Source: Hydrogenovibrio sp965140365
Lineage (GTDB): Bacteria; Pseudomonadota; Gammaproteobacteria; Thiomicrospirales; Thiomicrospiraceae
Reading direction: 5' to 3' (one strand)
Length of the DNA stretch: 64,000 bases
Assembly: GCA_965140365.1 (NCBI GenBank)
Contig: OZ223196.1
Part shown: piece by piece, positions 25,913 to 35,033 of the stretch
How positions within the stretch are numbered: position 1 is the first letter of the stretch
Layout of the letters: each line of letters starts with the position of its first letter
The notes under the pieces: model-generated
What the model saw: the letters and a program-made list of their open reading frames with translations, nothing else
Database searches by the model: none
What the model was told of the DNA's origin: nothing
Made by a program: the position numbers and the translations under genes

Positions 25913-28309
25913 ATGAAAATCCATTCTATCAAAATACCCGCTATGTATAAGAATTCAAGCAATTTCATTCACTTTCTGGTCATCGGCTATAGCCTCGTCA
26001 TCATCCTGGTGGCGATCTCCTCCGGCATTTTCTTTAACTACGAAAGTAAAATCGCCAATGCCTTCGAAACCCACCAGGAAAACACCGCTTACCAGAGCAA
26101 CCTGGATGCCCTGTTCAATGCCGCCACCCAGCGCAGTATCCTGATGGTGCGCATGATCAATGCCAAGGATCCGTTTGAAATCGACGCCCTGCATATGGAC
26201 ATGTTCCGCTACGAACAGATGGTCATCCAGAACCTGAGCGCGCTGCGTGAAAATGCATTCGCCCCTTCCCAGATCGACATCATCGAAGACGCTGGCGAAA
26301 TCATGACCCGTAACCGCCGTTTCCAGGAAACCGTTTACACTCTGTTGATGGATGACCGAAAAGATGCCGCACTCAAGCAACTGGTGGATGTCACCCTGCC
26401 GCTTCAAAAACAAGTCATCAGCACCCTGAACCGTTTGGAAGCCGATTACCAAGTCGCGTCAAACCATTCGGAGGCCAACTTTGCGGCCATACTGTCGGAC
26501 ATGCGCAGTATGATTCTATTGGTCGCCATCCCCATTATCGTCAGTTTACTGATCATTGCCTTACTGACCATTGACCAACTCAAACGCTACGCGCGCAATC
26601 AAGATAGCCTGCGCGACCATTTGGAAGAACGGGTTCACCAACGTACCCATGAACTCTTACTCGACCGCAATCTCATGCAAAACCTGAGCGAAGCCATCGG
26701 TATCTTCGATGAAGAAGGTCAATTGCATATCAGTAACAAAAAACTCACTGAATTACGGCTGGCAGGTGATTTAAGTGATACGTTATCGGTTTGGGAAATG
26801 CTGGAAAAAGCCTTCTGCGAACTCAACCTACCCGCCATTCAGGAATACCTCGCCGTACATAAATCTTGGCGCGGTGAAGCGGCGATGTATCACTATCGAA
26901 ACCAATACATGATGATTGACATCCATAAGCTGCAAGACAAAAGCTTACCGGACAGCTATTACTCCATCATTTTGACCGACATCTCCGAGTTGAAGAACAT
27001 TCAAAATCAGTTGACCTACACCGCCAACTACGATGCGGTGACTCAGCTTCCAAACCGTTATTCTTTCAATCATCAAATTCAAGACATGATTGAAAAACAT
27101 GAGACCGAAGCGTTTCATCTCTACTACATCGACCTCAATGATTTCAAATGGGTCAATGATCATTTGGGGCACACCATTGGCGACGAATTTCTTTGGCATG
27201 TCGGCCAAGCTTTCAAGAAAACGGTTCCGGAAGGCGAGTTTCTGGCGCGTCTCGGCGGCGACGAATTTGCCGTACTGGTCACCTCACGCCACACCCCATC
27301 CGAATTAGCCGAACTCGCCAACCAATTGTTCCTGCAAGTGAAGAAAGTCAATCACATTCATCACTCTAATCACGAAGTCACTTGCAGCATCGGGATCGCC
27401 TCCTATCCACAACACGGCGAGACACCGGAATCGCTGATCAAACATGCCGATTACGCCATGTACACTGCTAAAAAAGTGCAACACACGCCTTATTGCCTGT
27501 TCTCGAAAGACATGCGCCAGCAGCTGAGTTATCTGCACGAAATCGAAGAAAGCTTGCACCGGGCCGTGCGTGAAAAAGAATTTCAAGTACATTATCAACC
27601 GCAATACAGCCTGCACGCCCTCAAATTGGTTGGAGCTGAAGCGTTGGTGCGTTGGCCGAGAAGCGACCGCATGGTTTCACCTGACGAATTCATTCCGCTG
27701 GCGGAAAAATTCGGCCTCATCAACGCCATCGGCGAATTCGTGCTGGAGACCGCCGCTCATCAACTCCAGGCCTGGTCACATTGCAAAGTCGCATTACCTC
27801 GTGTCGCCATTAACGCGTCTTCCACTCAATTACTGGCCGGCAATTTCGGCGATTTAGTGGAACGCATCTTGCAGACAAGCCAACTCTCCGCCAACCGCAT
27901 CGACATCGAAGTCACCGAATCGGTGATGATGAAAAACATCCAGCGCAACGGTAACAACGAAAACGCCAACTGCCTAAGCACTCTTCAGGAAAAAGGCTTG
28001 GAAATTTCCATCGACGATTTCGGTACCGGCTATTCGTCCCTGTCGTACATCAAACACTTGAATGTGGACCGCATTAAAATCGACAAAAGCTTTATCGATG
28101 ACATCGAATTCAATAAAGAAGCGCGCTCCATCGTCCGCGCGATTATCAAAATGGGCCACAGTCTGGGTATGAAAGTGTTGGCCGAAGGCATTGAAACCCC
28201 CAACCAATTGGATATTCTCAAGGCGTTGGAATGCGACGAAGGCCAGGGCTATTTATTCAGTAAACCGCTGGATGCAACCAAGTTCGAAATGAAGTGCCTA
28301 TCCGCTTAA
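25913..28309 (+). CDS. Membrane-bound GGDEF-EAL cyclic-di-GMP protein
   Basis: About 798 residues. Two membrane helices near residues 20-42 and 197-220 flank a helical periplasmic sensor region. A short coiled coil (LRDHLEERVHQRTHEL), a PAS-like segment, a GGDEF domain (LARLGGDEFAVLV, about residues 425-560) and an EAL domain (GAEALVRW, then SIDDFGTGYSSLSYIKHL and VLAEGIET) follow. Both catalytic signatures are intact, so it may both make and degrade cyclic di-GMP, or one activity may be regulated by the other domain. ATG 25913 is preferred, with TTG 25907 and ATG 25943 as alternatives. The 3' end overlaps the converging bufC-like gene by 12 bp. Confidence 0.93.
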   Translation: MKIHSIKIPAMYKNSSNFIHFLVIGYSLVIILVAISSGIFFNYESKIANAFETHQENTAYQSNLDALFNAATQRSILMVRMINAKDPFEIDALHMDMFRYEQMVIQNLSALRENAFAPSQIDIIEDAGEIMTRNRRFQETVYTLLMDDRKDAALKQLVDVTLPLQKQVISTLNRLEADYQVASNHSEANFAAILSDMRSMILLVAIPIIVSLLIIALLTIDQLKRYARNQDSLRDHLEERVHQRTHELLLDRNLMQNLSEAIGIFDEEGQLHISNKKLTELRLAGDLSDTLSVWEMLEKAFCELNLPAIQEYLAVHKSWRGEAAMYHYRNQYMMIDIHKLQDKSLPDSYYSIILTDISELKNIQNQLTYTANYDAVTQLPNRYSFNHQIQDMIEKHETEAFHLYYIDLNDFKWVNDHLGHTIGDEFLWHVGQAFKKTVPEGEFLARLGGDEFAVLVTSRHTPSELAELANQLFLQVKKVNHIHHSNHEVTCSIGIASYPQHGETPESLIKHADYAMYTAKKVQHTPYCLFSKDMRQQLSYLHEIEESLHRAVREKEFQVHYQPQYSLHALKLVGAEALVRWPRSDRMVSPDEFIPLAEKFGLINAIGEFVLETAAHQLQAWSHCKVALPRVAINASSTQLLAGNFGDLVERILQTSQLSANRIDIEVTESVMMKNIQRNGNNENANCLSTLQEKGLEISIDDFGTGYSSLSYIKHLNVDRIKIDKSFIDDIEFNKEARSIVRAIIKMGHSLGMKVLAEGIETPNQLDILKALECDEGQGYLFSKPLDATKFEMKCLSA

Positions 28310-29179
28310 TGCCGGACTTTGAACAGGACGCAACACCTGACGATCAATTAAATCCTGCAATACCGACCGGGCAAAACCTTCCAGGTCCGACACCGGAACC
28401 TGCAAGGCTTCGGCCAAGCCCAACAACACGGTTCGAGCCGTCGGTGCAGCAGCCGTATCAGGAGCCTCGGCGGATTCAATAATCTCAACATTCGCCAAAC
28501 GCTGAATGAACTCGTATAGCACCGGTGACAAGACCATGAACTGAATGGCATCGTCCGAATCGCGATACACCAGCAGCGTGGTGACCATTTCCGGCGGCGA
28601 CTCAGGCATGTCATCCGGCCCCAATTCATGCACCGGCCAATCATACGCCAAAGGCCAAGCCACGGGCGACAATTCGTATACCGCGTCCAAATCGGCCGTC
28701 AGACCCGGAGGATTCTCAAACCCCTCGGCTTCATCCACCGACAGGGCCAATTCTACCCACTCGTAATGCGCCAACGGCAACATAAACGCCGGGTCTTGCG
28801 GCTGCGGTTCATAGGCTTGTTGCAAGAACACTAAAAACTCTTCGCCCAGCTCGTGAAACAACGGCGTTCGGGCCCGGTGTTTCTGCATATATTCGCGCAC
28901 CAGTTCTGCCCACCGCTTTTCGCCTAACACCGATTTCAGCACCGGAAATAACTTGGAAAAAAAGTCCTGCACATTGTTGAAAAACAAATCCTCATAGGCT
29001 TTCCAACGCCGCTCTTCGATCGGCAAAGTCGGGTCTACCTCGGATTCCGCCAGGCCTGGTGACTTTTTGACAAAATCATCGACTGTCTCGGTTGCACCTT
29101 GTGGATCCCGAATGCGGGCTGCGAAGCGATATTGCATTTTCTGAAAGTTCGGCAAAGCCTGCCAATCCAGTTCGTCCAT
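28298..29179 (-). CDS. bufC: BufC/HvfC-like DUF2063 partner protein of the bufferin maturase
   Basis: 293 residues. An N-terminal DUF2063-type helical domain contains the stretch LFPVLKSVLGEKRWAELVREYMQKHRARTPLFHELGEEFLVF, given here in pieces: LFPVLKSVLGEKRW, VREYMQKHRARTPLFHEL, GEEFLVFLQQAYEPQP. DUF2063 proteins form the second subunit next to DUF692 enzymes in HvfBC/BufBC-type RiPP maturases and help bind the precursor leader (family knowledge). The gene starts at the base where the DUF692 gene ends, indicating translational coupling. A CCAGGCCTGG copy at 29050 sits near the N-terminus, reading S-P-G-L-A within a linker. Confidence 0.82.
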   Translation of the reverse strand: MDELDWQALPNFQKMQYRFAARIRDPQGATETVDDFVKKSPGLAESEVDPTLPIEERRWKAYEDLFFNNVQDFFSKLFPVLKSVLGEKRWAELVREYMQKHRARTPLFHELGEEFLVFLQQAYEPQPQDPAFMLPLAHYEWVELALSVDEAEGFENPPGLTADLDAVYELSPVAWPLAYDWPVHELGPDDMPESPPEMVTTLLVYRDSDDAIQFMVLSPVLYEFIQRLANVEIIESAEAPDTAAAPTARTVLLGLAEALQVPVSDLEGFARSVLQDLIDRQVLRPVQSPALSG

Positions 29180-30057
29180 CAGCCTTCCTTTCTAATGTGT
29201 TCCGCTGGGCCATTGGCAGCGGTTTTTGTGACCGCTTTTGCCTGGGCGGTTCGAATTTGTGCCACTTCCTGCATCAACTCCGTCAACGGCGGAATATTGA
29301 AATCCCGTTCCAACAAGGTGGGGAAAACACCCTGCTGTGCATAGGTATCGTCCAGCAACGCCCAGACAGCCTGTTTAACGTCCTGACCGTGGGTATCGAT
29401 TTTCAAATCCTCGGCTTCGTCGAAATGCCCAGCCATGTGAAAATACATCATTCGTTCGGTCGGCATTTGCCGCATGAATTCACGTGCATCATAGCGATGG
29501 TTAATGCTGTTGACATAGGTGTTATTAACGTCGAACAACAATCCGCAGTCGGCCTCCGACACCACCGCATTAATGAACTCGGCTTCGGTCAGTTCATTGC
29601 TCGGCATGGCGTAGAAAGACACGTTTTCCACCCCAATCGGTCTTTCCAACAAATCCTGCACTCGTTTGATGCGATCGGCCACATAATGCACGGCCTCTTC
29701 GGTAAACGGAATCGGCATCAGGTCATATAAATGGCCGGAATCGCCGCAATAGCTTAAATGTTCGGTGTACACTCGGACATCGTGCTGCTCGAAAAACGTT
29801 TTGAGTTCCAGCACATAAGCCTCATCAAGCGGATGCGGACCGCCCAGGTCGAGCGACAAACCGTGGCAGGCAAACGGATAACGCTCGGTCAACTGACGCA
29901 ATGCACGGCCTTGACGCCCGCCAAACCGCAGCCAGTTTTCCGGGGCGATTTCGAGAAAATCAATATCGAAATCCGGGTCGGCGAGAATCTCGTCGAAAAA
30001 GTCGCGACGTAATCCCAAGCCCACACCCTGCAAAGTGGGTTCAAATCGTAAAGTCAT
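29179..30057 (-). CDS. bufB: BufB/HvfB-like DUF692 multinuclear iron enzyme (RiPP maturase)
   Basis: 292 residues with the TIM-barrel features of DUF692: GVGLGLRRDFFDEIL, FLEIAPENW (metal Glu), CHGLSLDLGGPHPLD (His), YTEHLSYCG (Glu/His), GVENVSFYAM, LLFDVNNTYVNS (Asp, Asn), and YFHMAGHFDEAED (His). DUF692 enzymes such as MbnB, and those of the HvfA/bufferin pathways, use iron and oxygen to turn cysteines of a precursor into oxazolone or thiooxazole groups that bind copper. I start it at ATG 30057 with AGGGTGAG upstream. It lies downstream of the EGKCG precursor gene and directly upstream of the DUF2063 gene. Confidence 0.88.
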   Translation of the reverse strand: MTLRFEPTLQGVGLGLRRDFFDEILADPDFDIDFLEIAPENWLRFGGRQGRALRQLTERYPFACHGLSLDLGGPHPLDEAYVLELKTFFEQHDVRVYTEHLSYCGDSGHLYDLMPIPFTEEAVHYVADRIKRVQDLLERPIGVENVSFYAMPSNELTEAEFINAVVSEADCGLLFDVNNTYVNSINHRYDAREFMRQMPTERMMYFHMAGHFDEAEDLKIDTHGQDVKQAVWALLDDTYAQQGVFPTLLERDFNIPPLTELMQEVAQIRTAQAKAVTKTAANGPAEHIRKEG

Positions 30058-30121
30058 CCACTCACCCTTATTCAAATCTACAAATCGTTAAAGACACATC
30101 CATCTTGGCTCATCTTAAAAT

Positions 30122-30149
30122 AAAAAGCCGCTCAAATGGGCGGCTTTTT
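30122..30149 (-). terminator. Hairpin terminator/attenuator between the bufferin precursor gene and its maturase genes
   Basis: AAAAAGCCGC and GCGGCTTTTT pair around TCAAATGG. The minus-strand transcript reads through the stem into a U-rich stretch. The position suggests most transcripts stop after the precursor gene and a fraction continues into bufBC, giving an excess of precursor over enzyme. Confidence 0.8.
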
Positions 30150-30171
30150 AAGATCAGGGTTTACGGAATCA

Positions 30172-30423
30172 TCACTTCATGCCGCCGCATTTGCCTTCGC
30201 CACACTTGCCTTCACCGCACTTTCCTTCCTTATCTTTCATGCCGCCGCATTTTCCTTCTTTATCCTTCATGCTGCCGCATTTTCCTTCGGCGACCTGCTG
30301 ATAGCCTCCGGCCATTTCCTTGAAGCCGAACGGGTTGTCGGACGCCAGAACATTACCGGTCAAGGTCGCGGCGGTGGCGGCACCCGCCATCTTCAAAAAG
30401 TCTCTTCGATTTTGCTTAGACAT
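30172..30423 (-). CDS. bufA: Bufferin/HvfA-like copper-binding RiPP precursor with twin-arginine leader
   Basis: 83 residues starting at ATG 30423 with AGGAG upstream. The leader begins MSKQNRRDFLKMAGAATAAT, a clear twin-arginine (Tat) signal with NRRDFLK and a hydrophobic stretch ending NVLAS. The mature part contains five EGKCG motifs, at residues 46-50, 56-60, 66-70, 71-75 and 76-80. These hold all five cysteines, separated by MKDK spacers that repeat at DNA level too. EGKCG cysteines are the sites modified by DUF692/DUF2063 enzymes in HvfA-type peptides (family knowledge). The maturase genes follow directly. A Tat leader is noteworthy because Sec-type leaders are the usual report. Adjacent copper-efflux genes point to copper sequestration in the periplasm. 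Confidence 0.9.
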   Translation of the reverse strand: MSKQNRRDFLKMAGAATAATLTGNVLASDNPFGFKEMAGGYQQVAEGKCGSMKDKEGKCGGMKDKEGKCGEGKCGEGKCGGMK

Positions 30424-30510
30424 ACGCTTTACTCCTGTTGTTTTCATACAAAAGATTGTTGGTTCAAACACTTAAAAAACATTCATTTAGTAGACCCAGT
30501 TTACTCAACT

Positions 30511-31857
30511 TTATTTCTGCCAGAGATTGTTTTCTTCACTCATTTTTCCTATGGCCCAATAAAATTTTGCCAGGTCTTCACCGATTTGCGCCTTCAAAAC
30601 CGGCAAGTCTCGCTCGGTTTTGTGCAAACTGCGCTGCGCATTGAGCAAATCCAGAATATTACGGCGTCCGGTCTGTAACCCTTGCTCGGTGGCTTTCAAG
30701 GCCGCCCGGTTCGACACCAACGCCGACTGCAAGGCCTTGACCCGCGCCACACCGGTCTGCAATCCCAGCCAGGCATTTTTCGCTTCCGCTTCCAGCTTTA
30801 ATTGCTGTTGACGCTTTTGCGCCAAGCGTTTTTGCGATTGATACCGGGCTTTGGACACCGACGACTCAGTGCGGCCGCCCAAATACAACGGCACGGTCAA
30901 TTGCACTCCGCCGCGAGCCCCTTCCATATCATCGTAATAATGATTGCCGGAATCGTTGTACACCAAGGTGCCGAACGCATCGAGCTGGAAGCTATCCTTA
31001 TTCTTGCGATATTCCGCCTCGTTGCGCAGCGCGTCGGCGGAAGCCTGCAATGCAAACAGGCTCGGGTGATGCGACACCAATTCCGGCCAGGCCTGGCGGT
31101 TTTGTAAATTCGCCAATCCATACCGCTGCGCTAACTGCGTCACCTCATCCCCCACATCCACCGGGAACCCGAAAGCGGTTTGCGGGATGGCGTCCAGATG
31201 ATCCACGCCCAACAAAGCTGCCAGATTCTGGCGCGTGCGTTCCAGCGACTGACGCGCTTCCAGTGCATCGGCATGATTCATGTCCAACCGCGCCTGTATC
31301 TCGACGATGTCGTTCAAATCCTGATAGCCCACCTGAAAGCGTTGTTTGACCTGTTGTAGAATCGATTCAATGGAACGGCGCTCTTTTTGCAGAAAGTGCA
31401 AATCTTCTTGCTGCGACCAATAACGAAAATACGTCAGCGCCACCTGTAACAGCAACTGCTGACGCGTGGCATCCAGTTGATATTGGCGACTGCTGTGCTG
31501 CTGACTGGCCGCGGCGTTCAAATCGCTCTGTTCCGGTTGGTACAACGGATAAACCGCCACCAACTGGTTGGCGGTTCGGGAGAAGGAACTTTCCTTCATC
31601 CAAGCGTAACTCAGCTCACTTTTCAGATTGACGGTCAGGTTTTCTTCGGACTCGGCCTGCCGAACATCGCTCATGGCCGCCGCACTGTCGGCTTCGGCCG
31701 CTGACAATTGCGGATTGTTGGCCAGCGCGACCTCAAACAATTGTTGCAACTGTGAAGCCGACGCCGGCGACGACCAAATAGCCGCCGCAAAAACTAACCC
31801 ACTGAGCCGTAACGAAACAAGCTTTAAGCTTTTTGAAACATAATTTAAACCCTTCAT
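30511..31857 (-). CDS. cusC: TolC-family outer-membrane factor of the copper/silver efflux system (CusC-like)
   Basis: 448 residues with a signal peptide (LVSLRLSGLVFAAAIWSSPASAS) and the two-repeat helical pattern of outer-membrane efflux proteins: LFEVALANNPQLSAAEADSAAA and VALTYFRYWSQQEDL in the first half, LFALQASADALRNEAEYRK and AKNAWLGLQTGVARVKALQ in the second. It forms the trans-periplasmic duct with CusA and CusB. The ATG overlaps the CusA stop codon (ATGA), so translation is coupled. One CCAGGCCTGG copy lies at 31087, coding R-Q-A-W. Confidence 0.88.
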   Translation of the reverse strand: MKGLNYVSKSLKLVSLRLSGLVFAAAIWSSPASASQLQQLFEVALANNPQLSAAEADSAAAMSDVRQAESEENLTVNLKSELSYAWMKESSFSRTANQLVAVYPLYQPEQSDLNAAASQQHSSRQYQLDATRQQLLLQVALTYFRYWSQQEDLHFLQKERRSIESILQQVKQRFQVGYQDLNDIVEIQARLDMNHADALEARQSLERTRQNLAALLGVDHLDAIPQTAFGFPVDVGDEVTQLAQRYGLANLQNRQAWPELVSHHPSLFALQASADALRNEAEYRKNKDSFQLDAFGTLVYNDSGNHYYDDMEGARGGVQLTVPLYLGGRTESSVSKARYQSQKRLAQKRQQQLKLEAEAKNAWLGLQTGVARVKALQSALVSNRAALKATEQGLQTGRRNILDLLNAQRSLHKTERDLPVLKAQIGEDLAKFYWAIGKMSEENNLWQK

Positions 31858-34800
31858 ACAGCGTCTCCTTTGGCTTCGGTGGCCTTCTCGGTTCCGAACC
31901 CTTTGGCGGCATACAGTAAATACGTCAGCAACGGAATCAACAGCATCGACACCAGCGGCGCCGAAATCATGCCGCCGACCATCGGCGCGGCAATGCGCTT
32001 CATCACTTCCGCGCCGGTGCCGTTGGCGAACAAAATCGGCAACAACCCGATGACGATGACACTCACCGTCATGGCTTTCGGCCGCACGCGCTGCACCGCG
32101 CCTTGCATAATGGCGGCGGCCAAATCGTTACGGTTGTTCAGTCGCCCTTCCGATTCGGCTTTGTGAATCGCCTGTTTCAGATACAGCAACATCACCACAC
32201 CGAATTCGGTCGCCACACCGGCCAAGGCAATCATTCCCACGGCCACGGCAATCGAGTAGTCGTAACCCAACCACCACAAGAACCAGACCGAGCCGAGCAG
32301 CGCGAATGGAATCACCAGCAGAATCATCACCGCTTCCGCCACTTGCTTGAAGATGATGTACAGCAGCACGAAGATAATGATGAGCGTCAGCGGCACGATG
32401 TTATATAAGGTTTGCTGTGCTTTGAGCAGGTATTCATACTGCCCGGTCCATTGCACACTGATACCCGGTGGCAACGGCACGGCGTCGGCCACCGCTTGTT
32501 TGGCACGTTGAATGTAATCCACCAAATCGGTGCCTTTATCCAAGTCGACAAACGTCCAACCGTTGAGGCGTGCGTTTTCCGACTTGATCATCGGCGGCCC
32601 CATGCGGATTTTGATATCGGCAATCATACCCAGTTGAATCTGCGCACCGGAAGCGGTCACAATCGGCAACAGCTTTAAGGATTCCACCGAATTCCGCCAG
32701 GCCTGGGGATAACGTAGATTCAAACTGTAACGTTCCCGTCCTTCAATGGTCTGTTGCAACACCTGCCCCCCGACCGCTGACGCGACGATATTGGCCATTT
32801 GCGCCACACTCAAACCATAACGGGCCGCTTGGGCACGTTTTGGTAGGATATCAATATAGCGCCCGCCTTCGGATCGGTCGGAAAAGGCCGACAAGGTGCC
32901 CGGTACCTTCGATACCGCCGATTCGACCTGTTCGCCGACGGCTTGAATCTCAGCCAAGTCGTCCCCGGCGATTTTAATGCCGATGGGTGTTTTGATCCCG
33001 GTGGACAACATGTCAATGCGGGTTTTGATGGGTTGCACCCAAGCATTGGTCAAGCCGGGAATCGCCACCGCCTCGTTTAAGGCTTGAATCAATTTCGGTA
33101 AGGTCATGCCTTCACGCCATTCCGACTTATCCTTTAACTGAATGGTGGTTTCAATCATCGTCAAAGGCGCCGGATCGGTCGCGGTATCAGCCCGACCGAT
33201 TTTGCCGAACACCGTCTTCACTTCCGGAAAGGACTTAATGATGCGGTCGGTCTGCTGCAGCAAACTTTGCGCATTGCCGATCGATAAACCGGGCAAGGTG
33301 GTCGGCATGTAAAGCAAATCACCCTCCTCGAGCTCCGGCATAAATTCGGAGCCGATGTGTTGCCAGGGATACGCCGCACTGACCAACAGCAACAATGCCG
33401 CCACCAAAACGCTTTTGGGAAAGCGTAACGCCCACTGTAAGACCGGACGATACAACGCCACCAGCCAACGGTTCAGGGGATTGGCGGATTCACTCGGCAG
33501 ACGTCCGCGAATAAACCACCCCATCAACACCGGCACCAGCGTAATCGCCAGCCCCGCCGCCACGGCCATCGCCAGGGTTTTGGTCAAAGCCAATGGCGTG
33601 AAAAGGCGTCCGGCCTGCTCCTGCAGGGCAAAAATCGGCACAAAACTTAAGGCGATGATTAACAGCGACAGAAATAACGGCAAGCCGACTTCCTGAGCCG
33701 ATTCCCGGATCAAACGCCAATGATCTTGGCCTTGGGCGGGTTCGCCGGTTTCACGACGATACGCCTCCAAATGCTTGTGGGCATTCTCAATCATCACAAT
33801 CGCCGCATCCACCATGGTGCCAATGGCGATGGCGATGCCCCCCAAACTCATGATGTTGGCGGTGACGCCCATGACTTCCATAATGATGAAAGCGCCCAAA
33901 ATCCCCAATGGCAACGAAACCACCGCCACCAAAGCGGAGCGTAAATGGAACAAGAACACCAGCGAGACCAAGGCCACCACAATCATTTCTTCCAGCAGCT
34001 TATCTTTAAGTGTCGCCACGGAACGCTCGATCAGCCCGGAGCGATTATAGACTTCAACCAAGTCCACGCCTTCCGGCAGGCCTGGGCGAATATCGTCTAA
34101 TTTGGCTTTCACCGCCTGAATCACATTCAGGGCATTTTCACCGGAACGCATCACTACTATGCCGCCGACCACCTCGCCTTCACCATTCAGTTCCGCAATG
34201 CCGCGGCGCGGCTTCGCGCCCAACTGAACCCGAGCGATGTCCTTCAACAGCAAAGGCGTACCGTCGGCCGACAATCTGCCCACCGGCACCTGTTGCAAGT
34301 CCTTCAAGCGGGTAACATAGCCTTTCACCCCGACCATGTATTCGGCTTCCGCCAGCTCGATGACGGACGCGCCCATTTCCGTCGCGCTTTGACGAATCGC
34401 TTGTTGCACTTGTTCCAGGGTCAAGTTATAGCCCCGTAATTTATTCGGGTCCACCACCACTTGGTATTGCTTGACCATTCCGCCGACCGACGCGACTTCC
34501 GACACGCCGGATACCGACTGCAGTTCGTACTTCAAAAACCAATCCTGCAAACTGCGCAGTTCGGCCAAATCGGTCGAGTGGGTTCGGTCCACCAACGCAT
34601 ATTGATACACCCAACCCACCCCGGAGGCGTCCGGCCCCAGTCGTGGCTGCACCCCGTCGGGCAATTGCGGTTTCACTTGATTGAGATATTCCAGCACCCG
34701 GGAGCGCGCCCAATAAGGGTCGGTGCCCTCTTCGAACAAAATATAGACGTAGGAATCCCCGAAAAAAGAATAGCCACGCACGGCTTTGGCCTTGGGTACC

Positions 34801-35024
34801 GACATCATCAGACTGGAAACCGGATAGGTCACCTGATCTTCAACCAACTGCGGACTTTGCCCGGCAAAAGGCGTTTTGACAATGACCTGCACATCGGATA
34901 AATCGGGAATCGCGTCCAAGGGCGTATTTTGAACCGCTTTCCAGCCCCAGACTGCCAGCACCAGGCTGAACAGCAGCACCAAAAACCGGTTCGCAATGGA
35001 GGCGGCAATAATCGAACGAATCAT
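31854..35024 (-). CDS. cusA: Heavy-metal RND efflux pump, Cu(I)/Ag(I) type (CusA-like)
   Basis: 1,056 residues. Typical HME-RND features: N-terminal IIAASIANRFLVLLFSLVLA helix and PDLSDVQVIVKTPF. TM4 carries GGIAIAIGTMVDAAIVMIEN with the proton-relay acidic residue, followed by HKHLE. The substrate-channel segment MLSTGIKTPIGIKIAGDD carries a methionine, and the TM10-12 region is VIPFALLGSVWFLWWLGYDYS. The CusA-type signature and the partner genes favour Cu(I)/Ag(I) over divalent metals, though Czc-type export cannot be excluded. I start at ATG 35024, with AGGAGG five bases upstream; GTG 35030 is an alternative. The motif CCAGGCCTGG occurs at 32697, with a near copy at 34076. Confidence 0.93.
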   Translation of the reverse strand: MIRSIIAASIANRFLVLLFSLVLAVWGWKAVQNTPLDAIPDLSDVQVIVKTPFAGQSPQLVEDQVTYPVSSLMMSVPKAKAVRGYSFFGDSYVYILFEEGTDPYWARSRVLEYLNQVKPQLPDGVQPRLGPDASGVGWVYQYALVDRTHSTDLAELRSLQDWFLKYELQSVSGVSEVASVGGMVKQYQVVVDPNKLRGYNLTLEQVQQAIRQSATEMGASVIELAEAEYMVGVKGYVTRLKDLQQVPVGRLSADGTPLLLKDIARVQLGAKPRRGIAELNGEGEVVGGIVVMRSGENALNVIQAVKAKLDDIRPGLPEGVDLVEVYNRSGLIERSVATLKDKLLEEMIVVALVSLVFLFHLRSALVAVVSLPLGILGAFIIMEVMGVTANIMSLGGIAIAIGTMVDAAIVMIENAHKHLEAYRRETGEPAQGQDHWRLIRESAQEVGLPLFLSLLIIALSFVPIFALQEQAGRLFTPLALTKTLAMAVAAGLAITLVPVLMGWFIRGRLPSESANPLNRWLVALYRPVLQWALRFPKSVLVAALLLLVSAAYPWQHIGSEFMPELEEGDLLYMPTTLPGLSIGNAQSLLQQTDRIIKSFPEVKTVFGKIGRADTATDPAPLTMIETTIQLKDKSEWREGMTLPKLIQALNEAVAIPGLTNAWVQPIKTRIDMLSTGIKTPIGIKIAGDDLAEIQAVGEQVESAVSKVPGTLSAFSDRSEGGRYIDILPKRAQAARYGLSVAQMANIVASAVGGQVLQQTIEGRERYSLNLRYPQAWRNSVESLKLLPIVTASGAQIQLGMIADIKIRMGPPMIKSENARLNGWTFVDLDKGTDLVDYIQRAKQAVADAVPLPPGISVQWTGQYEYLLKAQQTLYNIVPLTLIIIFVLLYIIFKQVAEAVMILLVIPFALLGSVWFLWWLGYDYSIAVAVGMIALAGVATEFGVVMLLYLKQAIHKAESEGRLNNRNDLAAAIMQGAVQRVRPKAMTVSVIVIGLLPILFANGTGAEVMKRIAAPMVGGMISAPLVSMLLIPLLTYLLYAAKGFGTEKATEAKGDAV

Positions 35025-35033
35025 AACCACCTC

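Noticed and set aside
30172..30290. CRISPR-like or satellite repeat in the GCC/CTT-rich stretch
   Set aside because: The repeats are the codons of the EGKCG/MKDK motifs of the precursor peptide, not direct repeats with unique spacers. No CRISPR array was found in the window.
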